Source: Haloprofundus salilacus | GTDB taxonomy: Archaea > Halobacteriota > Halobacteria > Halobacteriales > Haloferacaceae | Assembly (NCBI RefSeq): GCF_020150815.1 | Contig: NZ_CP083724.1 | Location: 310,001 to 374,000, forward strand | Reading direction: 5' to 3' | DNA: 64,000 nt | Shown: positions 62,500-64,000 of the stretch, in pieces | How positions within the stretch are numbered: position 1 is the stretch's first letter | Layout: the number at the start of each line of letters is the position of its first letter | Translations under genes and position numbers: made by a program | The notes under the pieces: generated by a model | What the model saw: only the letters and a program-made list of their open reading frames with translations | What the model was told of the DNA's origin: nothing | Database searches by the model: none

Positions 62500-63624
62500 A
62501 TGAGTGGCGTGAGCTTTACACATGTCAGGAAGACGTACGACGACGGCGACATCGTCGCGATAGAAGATTTCAGCCTCGAGATGGTAGACGGCGACTTTGT
62601 GTCTGTCGTCGGGCCGTCAGGGTCGGGGAAGTCGACGTTGCTACGCATGGTCGCCGGACTGGAGGACATCTCCGGCGGGGAGATACGCATCGGTGACCGC
62701 GTCGTCAACGATGTCGCACCGCAGAACAGAGGCGTGGCGATGGTGTTCCAGAACTACGCGCTCTACCCGCACATGTCCGTCAGGGACAACATGTCCTACG
62801 GACTGCGGCTGACGACCGACCTCTCCGACGACGAGATCGACCGACGAGTCGAGGACGCCGCCGAGATGATGGGGATCGGCGACCTCTTAGATAAACGACC
62901 GGGACACCTCTCCGGGGGTCAGCAGCAGCGCGTTGCGACCGGCCGCGCCATCGTCCGCGAACCCGACGTGTTCCTGATGGACGAACCGCTCTCTAATCTG
63001 GACGCCAAACTCCGGATGCACATGCGGACGGAACTGCAGCGGATCCAGGAGGATCTCGATACGACGACCATCTACGTTACGCACGACCAGGAGGAGGCGA
63101 TGACGATGTCCGACCAGGTAGTCGTCCTCGCCGAGGGCGAACTCCAGCAGGTGGCACCACCGGAGGAACTGTACTACCAACCGGCCAATATGTTCGTCGC
63201 GGATTTCGTCGGGTCGCCATCGATGAACTTCTTCGACGTCGAGGTTCACGACGGCGTCGCCGTCGGCGACGGCTTCGACTACCGCCTCCCGGAGTACCAC
63301 CGCGAACAAGTGGCCGACCGCAACGGGGATGCTTTCACGCTTGGAGTCCGCCCGGAGAGCGTCTCCGTCAGCGACACCGCCAGCGCGGAGACGGTCACCG
63401 CCGTCGTCGACGTCGTCGAACCCATCGGCAGCGACACCTACCTCTACCTGCACGTCGGCGACGTCGAGTGCACCGCTCGCGTCGAAGCGAAAACTCCCAT
63501 TCAGGAGGGCGACCACATCGAACTCCAGTTCGACGAGGAGTCGCTGCACCTGTTCGACGCAGAGACCGGCGAGAACGTCGTGTACTCGTTCGAGAAACCC
63601 GAAGCACCCGTCTCCTCGGCCTGA
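62500..63624 (+). CDS. ABC sugar importer ATP-binding protein (MsmX/UgpC type)
   Basis: 374 residues. Walker A is GPSGSGKST, Q-loop VFQNYALYPHMSVRDNMSYG, signature LSGGQQQR, Walker B VFLMDEPLSNLDA, THDQEEAMTM; TOBE domain from about residue 245 ends QFDEESLHLFDAETGENV. It is the likely energy source for the importer encoded on the other strand. ATG 62500 is used because the family starts there (SGVSFTHVRKTYDDG); an ATG at 62461 is in frame. Similar over its length to the ATPase at 27721. Confidence 0.94.
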   Translation: MSGVSFTHVRKTYDDGDIVAIEDFSLEMVDGDFVSVVGPSGSGKSTLLRMVAGLEDISGGEIRIGDRVVNDVAPQNRGVAMVFQNYALYPHMSVRDNMSYGLRLTTDLSDDEIDRRVEDAAEMMGIGDLLDKRPGHLSGGQQQRVATGRAIVREPDVFLMDEPLSNLDAKLRMHMRTELQRIQEDLDTTTIYVTHDQEEAMTMSDQVVVLAEGELQQVAPPEELYYQPANMFVADFVGSPSMNFFDVEVHDGVAVGDGFDYRLPEYHREQVADRNGDAFTLGVRPESVSVSDTASAETVTAVVDVVEPIGSDTYLYLHVGDVECTARVEAKTPIQEGDHIELQFDEESLHLFDAETGENVVYSFEKPEAPVSSA

Positions 63625-64000
63625 ACCCGCTCGCGGAGCGCCCTTTTTTCCGACGACCGCCTCCGTCCGGACCTCCCTGTTTTCGCCGCGAATCGTCGAG
63701 AGCGCGGCGTCAGCGGATCGTCACCGCTCCCGCACCTCGTTTCTTCTCGTCCTTCTCACCCTTCGTTTCTCTTTAGGAAACGGTAGTATTGCGTACCGAT
63801 GGAGATGCGTCGTCACCGGATTCGGAGGCGTACGCTCCGCGCGAGAGGTGACGGTCTTGCGCCGTCGACGATGGTGTTAGTTGGTCGCTAGAGGGCCTAA
63901 GACCGTTGTCGCGGTATTTCACCGCCGACGGCCGTTTCGGGCACGAACACGGGTCGGGGGGTCGGGAATCCGTTTCCTAACAGGAAATACTATGGTCTAG
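63625..64000. other. Gene-free right edge with an inverted repeat
   Basis: No credible gene in the last 375 bases; a downstream gene may begin beyond the window. TTAGGAAACGG at 63773-63783 and its exact inverse CCGTTTCCTAA at 63970-63980 form an eleven-base inverted repeat 186 bases apart. The right copy also forms the small palindrome TTTCCTAACAGGAAA (63973-63987). Confidence 0.45.

Overview
The window reads as a high-GC euryarchaeal genome of the haloarchaea, most likely the Haloferax/Halogeometricum side of the group. The evidence is very acidic proteins, haloarchaeal families (RdfA, HalOD1, Bat-type regulators, Haloferax-type glucose dehydrogenase and xylose dehydrogenase), Tat-type lipoprotein signals, many leaderless starts, and Orc1/Cdc6 with G-tract ORB repeats. 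I cannot name a species. The bias to sugar catabolism and the two orc1 genes within about 17 kb would suit a secondary chromosome or megaplasmid, but this is inference.

Layout. 1-6.3 kb: a cut-off MFS exporter, a metallo-beta-lactamase fold hydrolase, a decaying two-gene module (both genes frameshifted), and a thiolase followed by an HMG-CoA-synthase-like/DUF35 fusion, divergent from a PaaG-like crotonase (6.3-7.1 kb). 7.1-9.4 kb: orc1 and a convincing replication origin, with ORB repeats on both sides of an AT-rich core and their G-tracts pointing outward. 9.4-14.2 kb: a cytochrome P450, a lipoprotein, a three-repeat secreted protein and a PH-domain membrane protein.

14.6-38.4 kb is the first large catabolic island: a mutarotase-like pseudogene, a SelA-fold PLP enzyme with RidA, a Nudix hydrolase, two AP-endonuclease-2-type TIM-barrel epimerases, five Gfo/Idh/MocA dehydrogenases, a PIG-L deacetylase, a second orc1, a complete ABC sugar importer with a small membrane protein, MlrC, an enolase-superfamily dehydratase, a creatininase-family hydrolase, an MFS carrier and a glucose dehydrogenase. 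Its substrate is not obvious. The two best readings are an oxidative amino-sugar route and a 3-keto-glycoside route.

38.5-48.7 kb is a mixed stretch: RdfA, a PadR regulator, an LLM oxidoreductase, an orphan iron-type binding protein under a perfect DtxR/SirR-like palindrome, an AEC transporter, a small zinc finger, HalOD1 and a Bat-like response regulator, and an orphan transposase-type HTH protein.

48.8-63.6 kb is a second catabolic island, for galactosides: xylose-dehydrogenase-like Gfo, KD(P)G aldolase, a chimeric GH42/ABC-ATPase remnant, a GH4 glycosidase, then a tightly packed minus-strand operon (binding protein, two permeases, YesL-like membrane protein, GH2 beta-galactosidase, galactonate dehydratase, SDR). 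GH43 and a divergent ABC ATPase complete it. Together these suggest uptake and cleavage of galactosides and a De Ley-Doudoroff type route to pyruvate. No tRNA, rRNA, CRISPR array or complete insertion sequence was seen.
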